Positions 10,403 to 22,500 of a stretch of 64,000 nucleotides of DNA are shown piece after piece. The position numbers and the translations under genes were made by a program. The notes beneath the pieces were generated by a model. The model worked only from the letters and a program-made list of their open reading frames with translations, ran no database searches and was not told the origin of the DNA. The stretch comes from Lepidostoma basale (lineage: Eukaryota > Arthropoda > Insecta > Trichoptera > Lepidostomatidae): contig JAHDVF020001359.1 of NCBI GenBank assembly GCA_022606425.2, positions 124,001 to 188,000 on the forward strand, in the 5' to 3' direction. The first letter of the stretch is position 1. Every line of letters starts with the position of its first letter.

Positions 10403-12778
10403 TAGAAGTTAATAATGTTGAAGTATTTTTTTTATTATATGTATTTTTTTATTTATTTTTTTTTCGTAATTTTTTAATTTAATGATACTCGTATATTCCT
10501 TTATTTTTCTTGCCTTGCTTTTTTTCCGCCTCAATTACTTTTCTGTCTTGTTGATTGTTTTCTTTGTTCATTCTTTGCGTTCTTCCTACTCCCCGAGTCC
10601 CTAACATTGTTTTTTTTGTTCACTCGGCCGACTATCTCACCGGAAGTCTGGGACTTTCCTGCTGAGCTGGGGCTCGTTTTTCTCCCTCACGACGATATTA
10701 TATTTATTTATAAGCTTTTATTATGTTTCTGCTTCCTTAAACCCTTCCCGTGTTCTAAATGTAAAATTGCCTTCCTAACCTCCCCTGCCCGCATTTGCCT
10801 CCTCTGATCCTCACTTGACCTCCCGCTGTTATGTACCCATGAAATAGTTTCCAGTAGCTCTGTTTTTGTTTAAAATTTTATTTCTCTGTATTGTGTTTAT
10901 TGAATAAATTTACATTTCGGCGGGACATAGAGGAAATGGGTAGTTTAAATGTGGCCTGGGTCCCCCTTGTTTTTATTTAATCACAAAACCCCAGTAACGT
11001 AAGTCCCGTGTGGACGACGGACGGGCCTAGGGATTGATAGAGCGAAGCCGACGAAAGGCGACCCCCATTTACTTCTCATGCACCCCCAATTTTTTTCCAA
11101 TTGTCGTAGACCCCTTGCAAGTCAAAATCGACCCCGGGGGTTCGATACAGACCACTTTGGAAACCACCGATCTTTCCAATATTTTATTAAATAGTTTAAA
11201 AAGCTCAGCTGAGCGATAATAAGAATAATCGAAATATAAAGCATAGCAAATAGGTTCCGCGAGAAGCAATTAAAAGATTTTGTTACCTCAACTCGGCACA
11301 GGTGCTATTAGAACTATGTGTGTGTGTGTACACATAACATATATGATACATATGTATGGTACAATGCATAGTAAAATATTATAGAATAGAATGTCTATCT
11401 CGGATGTAAGAAGCGAAAGCTGGCGAAAGCGTTGTGAACAAAGTAGTGAAAGGAAAAATAAGGAATAATATAATGTTTGGCTCCTTGGGAGGCAAACTTT
11501 CGAATGAAGAACTAATTGACGCCGGATTGAAGAAAATATGGCACCATCAAATCAATCATTTTTTAATCGATAACTTTGGAAAATATTAAAATTTGCTCGG
11601 CCTGTCTGCCTAACCCTCGAAGAAACTTTATGCTGGTTAGTTAGTTTAAAAAAATAATAATAATAATAATTTTGAATATCTACAGATAGGTGATCATATT
11701 TCGGTGAAATAAAGTTTTCAGGTTTTTACAATTTTTTTTTTACTCCAGTGTCAGAAAATGTGAAAAATGTTAATTTAATTATAAACTAATAATTATTAAT
11801 TATTCTATGTATTTCGGTCCCGCGTTACATAAATCAAGCTGATATTCACTAAGTTTTTAGATATGATCTCCTGGAAAGGCATTAAAGTTAATGTCTTAGT
11901 ACCAGCTAAGTACAAATGCATAAAGTATAATATTATTATATATATGCATACCTATACTGTCTCAAATGCACATAACATTAAAAAACTATTACAAATGTTT
12001 TTTTATTAAAGGGTTTAGCCTGATAGTTACTATGAAATAGTGAACTATTTTGGCACTCATCGTCTGTAATTAAATATAAACAAAAAAGAAGCAAGAATAT
12101 TTATTATATTATAACATACCTACCTACCTACATATGTCTGAATATGAGAGGTGGGGGTGTTGGAGTAATTTGGGAAATATAAACCATCCTACAGGTAGAC
12201 AACTAGCGTTGAAACGATGTTTTCTTAATTCCAAGGCTCGACAAGTACTTTGCGTGGAAATTGGAAATAAGTCACTGGTGTATTTGCGTATTTATGTTTT
12301 TTAGTCAGCAGTCCACTTGTACTACGTAATGTGTCGATATTACATATTCGCGGCGATCTAGTGAGCTCGTGCCAACTGTGCGAGATTCAACTGCCTGATG
12401 AGTGTTTAGAAAGTGATCTGGATTCGGAAAAGTTATTTCTCCATTGGCGAATATCGCTAGAGAAGTATGCCGCGTGATGTAACGAGGAGATATATGCGCT
12501 ATTATGCGAAGAGCACAGTTGAGGTTTATACAAAATTGTGCAAGAAGCAGCAAATACCGAAAACGCTCAAAGTTTGAGAATGCCCTCGATCGCCATCCAG
12601 GCGAAACAAATTTGTCACAATTTATATCATTTTTATAAATTAAATTCAAGTTAAACCACTAAACAATCGTGTTTACTATTATAAATTTAATTTAGAAAAC
12701 GCTCAAGTATATTTTTACCCCTGTGACAGTTAGAACATTTTCAATAAAATTGTTTATCATTCTACAATTCATTGTACT

Positions 12779-12841
12779 ATTTTTATCGACTTACAAAAAG
12801 CTTTTGACACTGTGAACCATCAAATATTACTCGAAAAACCT
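12779..12841 (+). pseudogene. Reverse transcriptase scrap
   Basis: The frame reads FIDLQKAFDTVNHQILLEK, the RT motif around the first catalytic Asp (F-x-D-L-x-K-A-F-D-T-V-N-H) of non-LTR elements. Only about 21 residues survive. Confidence 0.65.
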
Positions 12842-12873
12842 CAATACAAGTAATATATACGATTAAAAACATA

Positions 12874-13017
12874 TGTTTTCTAGAAGTTTAATTACATTTT
12901 ATGAGAATAACATGTTTCGCTTGCCTAGGGCATTATCAAATTTGTCATTCGCATAAAATATAGTCAAACTTCTAGAAAACAGACATTTTCATTCGTATTA
13001 ATTATTTAATATGGAGT
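12874..13017. mobile_element. Foldback element, family 2, copy 1
   Basis: Arms GTTTTCTAGAAGTTT and its complement flank AACATGTTTCGCTTGCC. The right end is CATTCGTATTAATTATT. It is more diverged than the copies at 53777 and 58335. Confidence 0.65.
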
Positions 13018-13112
13018 TTTTATACTCAGAAAAACTTAGACAATTCCGAAGTTACCTACAAACAGATTAACAATGAACTAAAAAGTGTGAAGTGCTGCGC
13101 AGCATTCTAGCA

Positions 13113-13250
13113 TATATACATCTTCCAAAAATTTGTCAGACGTGGTGGTTGTAAGAAGGGCAGATTGGGGAATGTTGTTAAACATAAAGTGATCGCTTAA
13201 CGCAACCAATGACAGGTCATAAGTCCTGTAAGCGCCTCGACCACCATATG
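13113..13250 (-). repeat. Interspersed repeat family D, copy 1
   Basis: On minus it matches 46574-46815 and 49724-49925: GACTTATGACCTGTCATTGG, then the AACAACATTCCCCA-like segment, then GACAAATTTTTGGAAG. Confidence 0.6.
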
Positions 13251-13806
13251 CTGTTCACAGAAAAACAATTTAATCATAATTAATAATAATCATAATTAAT
13301 ATCCCTATAAATTACAATTAGTTTAAACAGATAGTTAGAAATACGAAACACTGTCAACCGACGACTACCATCCAAAACATGTCCGTGCTAAAAAAAATCG
13401 TTAAAGTATTATGATCAAATCAAGTATTTTTATATTTATCCGAATACGAATTCAAATATATAATGTGTATTTTCGACACATATTCAAACGAAATGTGCGA
13501 AAATTGGACAAAAAATTATCGATAAAAATGCGATTTTTTTGGAAAGGTTGCCTACTTAAGAAATAGGGGTGCTTTATTATTATTATTTTAATTGAAAGAC
13601 TAATCTTATTTTTTTACAAATTTTAAATTTTTTTTTATAATAATAAGTTTCTGTTCGATATTGTTAGTTTTATTTATTTTCTTAGCTAGAGACTTTCTAG
13701 CTTTCAAATGAGATCACCTTGAAGAAAGTACGCCGCTTACTTGAAGAGAAAAAAAAAATAACTCAAACATTTTTTGCATTTTTATCGATAATTTTTTTTA
13801 TCTAAT

Positions 13807-13999
13807 CGTCGGTTCAAAGGTAAAACTCATTAAGTGACATTTAAAAATAAATAAAAAATTGCAATTTCTGTATCAGACTTGTGAATTCTATGTCAGAAAA
13901 TAATCACCAAGTGTATTTATTAAAGAATAAGTCTGATACAGAAATTACAAACAAAAAAAAATTAAATGTCACTTAATGAGTTTTACCTTTGAACCGACG
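13807..13999. mobile_element. Foldback element with CGTCGGTTCAAAGG ends
   Basis: The left end CGTCGGTTCAAAGGTAAAAC pairs with the right end. Arms continue through CATTAAGTGACATTTAA and TTTCTGTATCAGACTT, about 75 bp each. Confidence 0.75.
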
Positions 14000-14451
14000 T
14001 AATATTTGGTTTGATCAAGTGTCGAAAATACCCATTGTAAATGTATAAGAAATTTTATTCGGTGTTTTCAATTTCCACGCAAAGCTTGTTAATGATAGGT
14101 GAGGTATCTAGAAACACTTTTACGTGCTTGGCCGGTGTGACCACAGATGGCGATATAAGAGGAAACGATTTGTTGAAAGTAATGAACGGACCAAAGCCAT
14201 CAGAAATCAGAATGTCTGCGACATAAAGATAAATATTAGGTATATTAGGGTACTTTCCTTCGAAATACAAAACGTGATTTAATAAAAAAAGTATTACTGT
14301 AATTTATACGAACGAAAACGCATTTCCGATAATGCCGTAGAAAATCAAAACCTGTCAATCTCATAATTATAATGAAACTTGTATAAAACAGACGTTTTCA
14401 TTCGTATTAATTATTTAATTAATAAAAAGAAATATAAATTGTATATTTTTT

Positions 14452-14564
14452 ATGTATATTTAGTTAAATCCACTGATGTTTTTTTGTAATTACCAGAAGT
14501 AGCCAGCGAGCTGCCGAAACCAGTCGAAGTCACAAACGTCAGTGGATTTTAACTAAATATACAT
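14452..14564. mobile_element. Short foldback element
   Basis: Ends ATGTATATTTAGTTAAATCC and its complement flank a 60-bp middle; CCACTGA pairs with TCAGTGG. Confidence 0.7.
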
Positions 14565-14647
14565 TTTAAAAAGATTTTTTAACAAACTTTTTTTTTCATT
14601 ATTTACAATGAACTTCTACCATATAATACAATTTTTTATATTTATTT

Positions 14648-14831
14648 AACTAACTAACTAACTAACCATCACGCCGTCTCTACAAGGTATAAGGTAGAAA
14701 GAATGGACTGCCACACTATCGATGCGGCACTCCATCTTTCTTTATTCGCCCCTGCGGGAGACGCGGTGTGATGGGTTCCGAGCCTCATCGCCACCAATAG
14801 CCATCTCCCGCGCACACTTCGATCGTCCATA
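14648..14831 (-). mobile_element. SINE-like element, copy 2
   Basis: On minus it has the GATCGAAGTGTGCGCGGGAG core and a (TTAG)n tail, with several substitutions (TCTCTACAAGG in place of TCTCCCCGAAA on plus). Confidence 0.75.
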
Positions 14832-15659
14832 CAAACAATCAATAAGTATTAGTGTCTCTACAATAAACAAGTAGATTTTTATTATTATTATTCTTACTTT
14901 TCATACATCCCGACAGCGGAAACCCATCCTAGGAAGGAAAATGGCCAAGCAAACATTTCTATATATTGAACCACAACCGTCAGTGAAGAGACTTGCGCTG
15001 CTGCTGCGTGGATCCAGTACCTACCCGTATATCCTACCGCTATCATAGTGTTGGCTGAAGAACATTTACTCGTACATGTAGGTAGGTACATATAGTATAT
15101 AGCGGGTAAACGTAAACAAAAGAAAAAACAGATGGAAGTCGTGCGAGGCTATACTCTAAAACAAGACTACATCCTCTAGTATGACAGCAATAGTTAAGTT
15201 ATTTAAAATTAATTGAAAAAATAGCACGCTCGTGGCCTGGGTTTGCCCGGGTAGGTAGGTCTATTCTTTTAATATGTAACTTTCTTGGGAAGTTTTTACC
15301 GCGAATAAACATCCAAACATATTTGTATTTTGGGTTTATAAACCAAGAATGTGATATTATTCCTGAAAACTTTCGTATCATTCGATGGTCTCGTATCGAC
15401 TCTTGTGTATAGAAGTTAAGGGTGGAACTAGCGAAAGAAGGATGAAAACTGTAGTATCGGCGGCTTTCCGTGCAATTCTCGTATTCCTACAACACTTTAA
15501 AATTTTACCGTAATTCAAATATTTCTAATATATTATTTTTTTGTATTTCATTCATTGTATAGCGACGTTGGAATTATGTGTGGCTGGAGTGGTGTGACGT
15601 ACATAGAGTGCCAAACGCCGATGTAAGAAGAGAACGCGGGGTGAACAAGTTGTACAAAA

Positions 15660-15800
15660 AACAAAATAACAAAAGAATCATTGAGACGTTTTGGGCACAT
15701 GGAAAGAATAAATAAATAAAAATTGTTAAGAAAGTAAACATTTGCGATGTGAATGGAGCATGAAATCGGGGTAGACCGAGGAAATTGTCGCTACCAAATC
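15660..15800 (+). mobile_element. LINE-A fragment (internal)
   Basis: TTGAGACGTTTTGGGCACAT then ATGGAAAGAAT correspond to LRRFGHMERI, followed by GVDRGN in place of GRGRPR. It is frame-damaged. A possible second LINE scrap on minus (PGRPPKRWR-like) follows to about 15990. Confidence 0.55.
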
Positions 15801-16361
15801 TTCTTATTATTCCTTCTCCTTTTATACCTTTGGTCTGTTCCCGTATTCAGGCTGACCTCGCATGGGAAGATGACTCCCAGCTATGCCTCCATCTCTTTGG
15901 CGGTCTTCCGGGGGGACGGTGGACAACAGAAATTTGATGCGACACAACACAGCGTGTGGGATTCTGGAGGGATGCACCCTCTGCACGTGCGTATTCTTAA
16001 ATATCCACCGAGTAAGAAGTAGAAAATAATACATTTGCGTGCGTGACACGATGAACAATTTTTGTGAATATTATAGATAAAAATGAATGGCTGGATAGAA
16101 GAGTGTGGCGGTCTATCCTATCGTAAAAACGACGTAATTGTTAATTAGCTCTTTGTATCTCATTAATGTACAGTAAAGCAAAATGAACAAATATGAAATT
16201 ATTCGTTAGTAGGTGGGAACGCCGCGCAGGGAAATAAGTTCTGAAATGTTAACGATAGTAGCTTCCGATACATCGTTCTGTCTTCGCGGGTCCTCCCGCG
16301 GGTCAACTCCGCGAGCAAAAAACGGCTCTCGGCCGGCTGGCAGCCGCAGCCGCCCGGCACA

Positions 16362-16368
16362 TATAAAT
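16362..16368 (+). promoter_or_regulatory. TATA box of gene 2
   Basis: TATAAAT sits in a GC-rich context 155 bp upstream of the gene 2 ATG. Transcription would be expected to start near 16390-16398, giving a leader of about 130 nt. The leader contains a pentamer tandem repeat (CACAC/CACCG, 16448-16490). Confidence 0.65.
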
Positions 16369-16447
16369 CGGCCGCGGCTCTCCGGGCCGCAATACCGCCG
16401 CGCAGAGGCCAGCTCGCCGCACGTCCTCTCTCCTCCGTCACTGCTCG

Positions 16448-16490
16448 CCACACCACACCACACCACACCGCACCGCACCGCACCGCACCA
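16448..16490 (+). repeat. CACAC/CACCG pentamer tandem repeat in the gene 2 leader
   Basis: About eight consecutive 5-bp units, first CACAC then CACCG, lie between the TATA box and the ATG of gene 2, so they are probably transcribed in its 5' UTR. Confidence 0.8.
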
Positions 16491-16522
16491 GCACTCCAGC
16501 CGCTCGAATTGTCTCCTCTATA

Positions 16523-16580
16523 ATGATGTATGTGACGGCGACACTGCTGCTGCTGGCGGTGGCTGGCGGCGTCTCCGCAG
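16523..16580 (+). CDS. Gene 2 exon 1: signal peptide
   Basis: Nineteen codons plus one base. It starts with two ATGs in a row, encodes a hydrophobic signal peptide ending GGVSA, and ends CAG|GTAACT. The intron that follows is 7.26 kb and full of repeats. Confidence 0.82.
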
Positions 16581-19500
16581 GTAACTACAGCCTCTATTGT
16601 TCGCACCTGCTTGTCACGTGACACTTCCAGTACGCGCTGTACTCGCGGCCCCGAGTTTCTACGATCACACCGGGTTGCTAGACTGAAATATCTTATTAGA
16701 GAAGGCAGGAGCATCTTGAGGTCGCGGACTTTGCTCCGAGACTCGACAACAACACCGCAATAAGTAAACAATAAACATCGTGTAGTATATTCCCTCCATG
16801 GCTGCCTAGGTACGTGTGCCAAAATATAGCACTCATTCAACGATTAGTCGATATCCATTACAAACGAAATGTAAATTTTAGTAAACTCTATAGTGCTAAC
16901 AATTATTATTTAACATTTGCCTCTGTCATGTCACAATTTAATATTTGTGTATTTGAGGCGGTTCCTCTTCGTTGGCGGAGGCGGAGGCGCGCCTGCCTGG
17001 GCCGCCCGGCATCGGTCTCCGGAGCCATCTCGAGGTCAAGCAGATGCTCGGAATTACCGGTTTCAGTTGTTCAATAGAGTTCAAATACCCGTATTTGTTT
17101 AACAGCGAGCTTTTTCTCTTGAAAATACATTACATATATTGCATCATAATCGGCCTATATTCGTCCACGATGTTGGAAGATATTATATATTTTTTTTTTT
17201 TTTTCATATGAAATACTCACTTTGTGTTTAGACATTTAAAATTAATAAAGATGTTAGGCTAATTCGTATAGTGCGGTCTTCAAAAATAACTCACCTCAAG
17301 GGCGCTTTGACGATATTTTTTTAGTCATGGGAACTGCATCTGACACTATATACTCGTATGTACAAAGTGTTAATTTTTAATTTTATATGTATATTTATTT
17401 ATTGTATATTCTCATAGCCATATATAAACATGTTCTCCCGATGATGAAGTGTAAAACCTTCAAAACATGTCGAGAAAAATAATCCAAAAGGAAAAACACA
17501 GTATTTTGATTCATAAAGAATTCGTTGTTTTGGAATTTCAGTATTAACCCCTTAAATTTATATAAAAAACGCATATCTGAATAAGTTTCCGGTATAACAC
17601 ATTTCAGAAATAAATGGTATCATAGCAATTTTCAACCGTTGTTAAAAGGTGCCACACTAAATGTTTCGTTATTCTAGATAAAAACTATGTTTTCATCAAT
17701 ACTACGTTTTAATTATTTCAATTTAGCTAAAAAGTAGATCGGATCCGAGAGTTTAATCCCCAAGACCGATACCTAAATACATTACAATATATATTTTTAA
17801 CTGTCAACCTGTGACATATGTATACCTACTATTGGTTGATTCAGCGTTCCGAATGTTGACCGATGCGATGAGTGGCCTCGCGCAGACATATCAATCTGAA
17901 GCAGAAAATTAAACCGTGTACCTACTATAAATGTTTAAATTGCAACTACACCTCTTTGACGAAATATATATTATACTAAACTTACGTCAAATGACGAAAA
18001 ACTCTCAAAACGAATAGCCTCACCAAGCGGTTATTTATTTAAATGTCTTTAGCTAAACGGTTAATTATTTTAATTTTCTGCTTATATCCATGGTCTTGCA
18101 ATGTGATGAAGTAAATAATAAAATCATGTTTCGAGTAGTGAGTAGAGAGTGGGTAAACTCAAGAGTGAGGATAGGGAGGCACTACTATAGTCATATCTAA
18201 TACCGAATCTAACGGAATCTCTAAATGCCTGACAGACTTTGAATCTATTAACCACTTTAACGATAGACTAAAAAATGGAGAAAAAAATCTCCTTCAATAT
18301 CCTCAACTATCTCACTACAAAACCAGCAATAATATTAAAAATAATGCGTGACTGTGTGACATATACATACATGTGCAGATATGTAACGCTCCGACAACCT
18401 TCTTAATATATACCTACCATACGAGTTTATTACAAATGTAAACGGAAAACAATGATTTGGTGTCTATTTTTGATACTCGCGTATAAATAATAAAGCCTGA
18501 CAATGCCTCGGGAAATACAATAGGCCCCATCATTATAATATGCTAAACAAGATAATCGCCAACGAACAGGTATACTCCGGTATCATGTGTTTGGCCAAGT
18601 CCTATGCTCATGGAGTGAATGTATTGTTTTCTTTCTTACAATATTTAAGTAATGACCAATGAAAGATTTTTGTTTTTAAATAGTATCGGAATATATAATA
18701 CTTTTCATTTAAAAACAATTTGTTTATTTTCCAACAATGTGTTTTTTTTAATATCACAAAAACTTTTATTTTACATTAAATGAAGGACTGGAGGTAAGAG
18801 CTCCTGAACCACCTGATTGTGAAGCCCATTCGTTGACTAGGGTAATGGATAATAATATTTTACACGTTTATAGAGCTAAAATAAACTTTTTCAAGTGAAA
18901 AATGTTTATCGAACAACAGTTGACTTATATTATTTTAACTTCGATATAACAATTACTCAGTGTATCTCCAGACTCCACTCCACCCTCTACATTTAGTATG
19001 TAACCATCCATAAAATCCGGTTGCAATCCTGCGAATTGGTTTGCAACGAGCTTCACTCGTTCCCTCCACTCAGTCCTGTCTCCAGCCAGTCTTTTCATTT
19101 CTGTGTAGCTACCACACCGCATGGTGCATATAGGGGTCCCTTGGGCGGCCTCTGCAAATTCTGCCCTCAACCATTCCCGCTGCTGTAGTAATAAGCAGGC
19201 CCGCGTGGCTAATGTTATGGCCTATCCAGTGGGCTCGCGCTCGTTGCTAGGCGATCCTTTTGAGCATTTGACTCGTTTCTCCGGCCCTTCTATTACCTCG
19301 CTCTTTGGATGTGTTCCGACCAATGGATCTCCATCATGCGTCTGTAGCACCACATTTCAAAAGCAGCTAGACGCCTGTACTCACTCCGGCCAATGGTCAT
19401 ACAGCAGCACACTCCAGACAAAGGTCTTGATCAGATTTTTTCTAATGCTCATATTAATGTTACCCGATTCAAGTATCTTTGTCTTTTCTGTTGAAGGCTA

Positions 19501-22500
19501 TTCTGGCTTGCTGTATCCTCTGATTAAAAATAAATCTAATGTTGGGTCATTACAAATTGTATTTCGGAATTTTAATTCGCAACACAAGGTGGAAGCGAAC
19601 ATACATTATTTAAGAACAAATGCGTTTGTTTACTTGCATAGTTAACGTATTCACAACTTTTATAAAATAAGGAAACGGTTTTTCATAGAAATAAATTTCA
19701 AATGTTTTCTAAACTAATGCCTTAATTATACGGGCTATCGGACGCACGATGCATGAAGAAGCGCGCAGCCTCCATCAGAAGCAGGAAGAGCAGCAGGATC
19801 CCGCGGCCAGCTCAAGAGACAATGCTCATTGTGCCTGCGCGTGCGCATCACACGATGTCCATAAATCACTCCCGGCAGCGATACCGCCTGTTTTTCAATG
19901 TCTCTGTACAGTAGTGGCATGGCGCTCTAGCGTGGGATGAAACGTGATGAGTAGAGCCGAGTCCGCCGCCATGGTCACCTGGAATGTGTTTACAGCCGCT
20001 CCAATGGATCTCGGTTTATTTCGTTTCCATGAGAACCACGAAGTTAGGAGACAAACCATTAAATCCACTATCAGCTAGTCATCGCGTTGTATTATAGTAA
20101 AATATGTTTCAAAATATTGTAGGTACCTACCTACATTATTGTAAACACGAAAACTGAGATTTTTTATGAACTTAATTTCCACAGATACAGTAAGTTCATA
20201 CATATAGAGCAGTGTATTTGTATGTATCATATAACTGATAAATGTGTTTAGGAATGAGAAATCATTTCTAAAAATTATTATATAATCCTATTTATAACAT
20301 TATACGGTGCGTACTTAGGAACGTATCAGTTGATTTTCTACATCACATGCACTTGTACATCACAGGCCATCTGCTCTCCGCGGACTGCAGATATAAATAT
20401 AGACTGTGATAGAAGAGCGAGAATGAGCGACCGCGCCCCTGACCTTCTGCGGCGCTAAGGTCGCGGGTCGCGGGTCGCGGGTCGCGGGTCGCGGGTCGCG
20501 GGCACCGGGTCCGATAAGCTGCACCGCGCACCGGGCTCTGGGAACCGCGCAGCTCGTTAAGTGTCCGTCTAGATTGGAGATCAGCCCCAGGATGAGATAT
20601 CTTTATGTGAAACGGACTTTATTGCTGCTATATGCGGCGTGCAATTGTGAGATTGCAAATTGCTTCTGTCCATACCTACATAACACAACGTTCAAACCGT
20701 AAAGATTCCATTTAGATAAAGTAACTGTTATACTGTCTGAGGAAATAACTAAAACTATAAATAACTTGAATTAACTATACGCACTAATCCTCCGAGTTGA
20801 CACAAGGTCAAGGATATTCTTGGTGTTGAAAAATATATTGGTTCAATCTCATGATTATAAAATATAACTGTAGCTAGCATGTACAGACAGAAGGGCCAAA
20901 TAGTTTGATGAAAAAAACCATATATACGAGTATGACCTTAGCCCTATTATTACTACTCTAGTTATTACTGGTGAGGTTCACCGTTCGAAATAATATGCTC
21001 ATACGAGTTGAACCCTACTCCCAACCTTGTATAGGATGTATTACTGCCGATTACAATTAAGCGCGATAGCCACTCGCCTCAAAAGCATCGTTTCCTCCCA
21101 CTCGATGATAATAATAACCTCCCGCAATAAGAATAATAAAAGCGTAATTGTTTACAAGTGAAACCGTCGATAATATGTTTGAAACATCAAAAACAAATAT
21201 AAATAAAAAAAACATATTTTGTAGTACTAGAACCGATTATCTACATTTATTCTAACATCAACATCACAGTAAAAGCAATGTTGTTTCTGAATTACGAGTA
21301 GCATGAAGACCACCGTAATTATTATTAACTAACTAACTAACCATCACGCCGTCTCCCCGAAAGGGTAGGCAGAAAGAATGGACTGCCACACTTTAATCGA
21401 TGCGGCACTCCATCCTTCTCTTTTCGCCTATTATTATTAGTATAAAACAAGAGAGGCTCGGCATCTTGTCCTCACGGAGAGTGTTCTGCCTCCCTGTGAA
21501 TATGACATAACGAGGGGGCCCACGTAGTTGACTATATGTACATCAGCACGATGTATGGTGTTAACTGCCCCGACACTACGTATTATGTCGATGTGAATCT
21601 GACCCCGAATCAATCCAATCAGTCGCCAGACATAATACGTACAATATCTTTCATTGTATACGGAATGTGCGAAGTAGGTACATTGGCAATGAACTTACAT
21701 CGAACATAATTCTCGAGCAAACATTTGGTTGGTGTATTCGTATGATATAATGTACAATATATACCTACGTATATGATATAGACAACATGCCGCTGTGGCT
21801 TCCCAGCTGATCAGTATTTGTTATTTTTAGTTTTATTATTATATGACAGTTTTTTTAAACAAAAGTACTAACATATGAATATTTATGTGTGTATCCATTC
21901 TGGTACCTAATTTACGTTTCACGATCGTTCGCAACCTCGGTTGTGGGAATCTTGACTTTGGAGTGTGGAAATCCCCAATTTTAATATATGTACGTAGTCC
22001 GTTTCTTGATTCGGCTCAGGTGATCGTTTCTGAGAAACAAATAATAAGTAAGTGGGGGTTTGATTACTAGAACTAAAGATATGACTCTTCGATCCGATAA
22101 ACATGTTATTATGGAGGTAGCAGATATCAATACTTACAGGTATATCACGATTCGCGGAACTGTCGTCAAATGGGGTTAATTTCCTTATCGTTATTCTATT
22201 ACTTAGTCTAGGCGGGCTTTGTGGATCCATATCATGAATACAATCACACTAACAGCATGCAAAAGCAGATCATCGTATATAACAACAAATAAAAGTGATG
22301 AAATGGAGGTTCACACGAGTAGGTACGAGCGTTTTCGACTTTAGTCCTAGACAATGCCCGTTCTATGGTAGATGGTGGCTTCAGTCTGTTGCCTGCGAAG
22401 GTAGGAAATGAAACAAAACCACATCAGGCTTGATGATGATGTCCGCGGGTGTGGGTAAATAATTTATTATTTGCGTTAATACCGATGGACGATATTGTTT

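Noticed and set aside
12305..12649. 114-aa minus-strand frame
   Set aside because: No recognisable domain. The plus strand also reads a possible decayed peptide, so at most an unidentified transposon scrap.
16199..16840. 213-aa minus-strand frame overlapping the gene 2 promoter and exon 1
   Set aside because: It covers the TATA box, 5' UTR repeat and exon 1 of a well-supported plus gene and has no family motif; it is a GC-rich antisense shadow.
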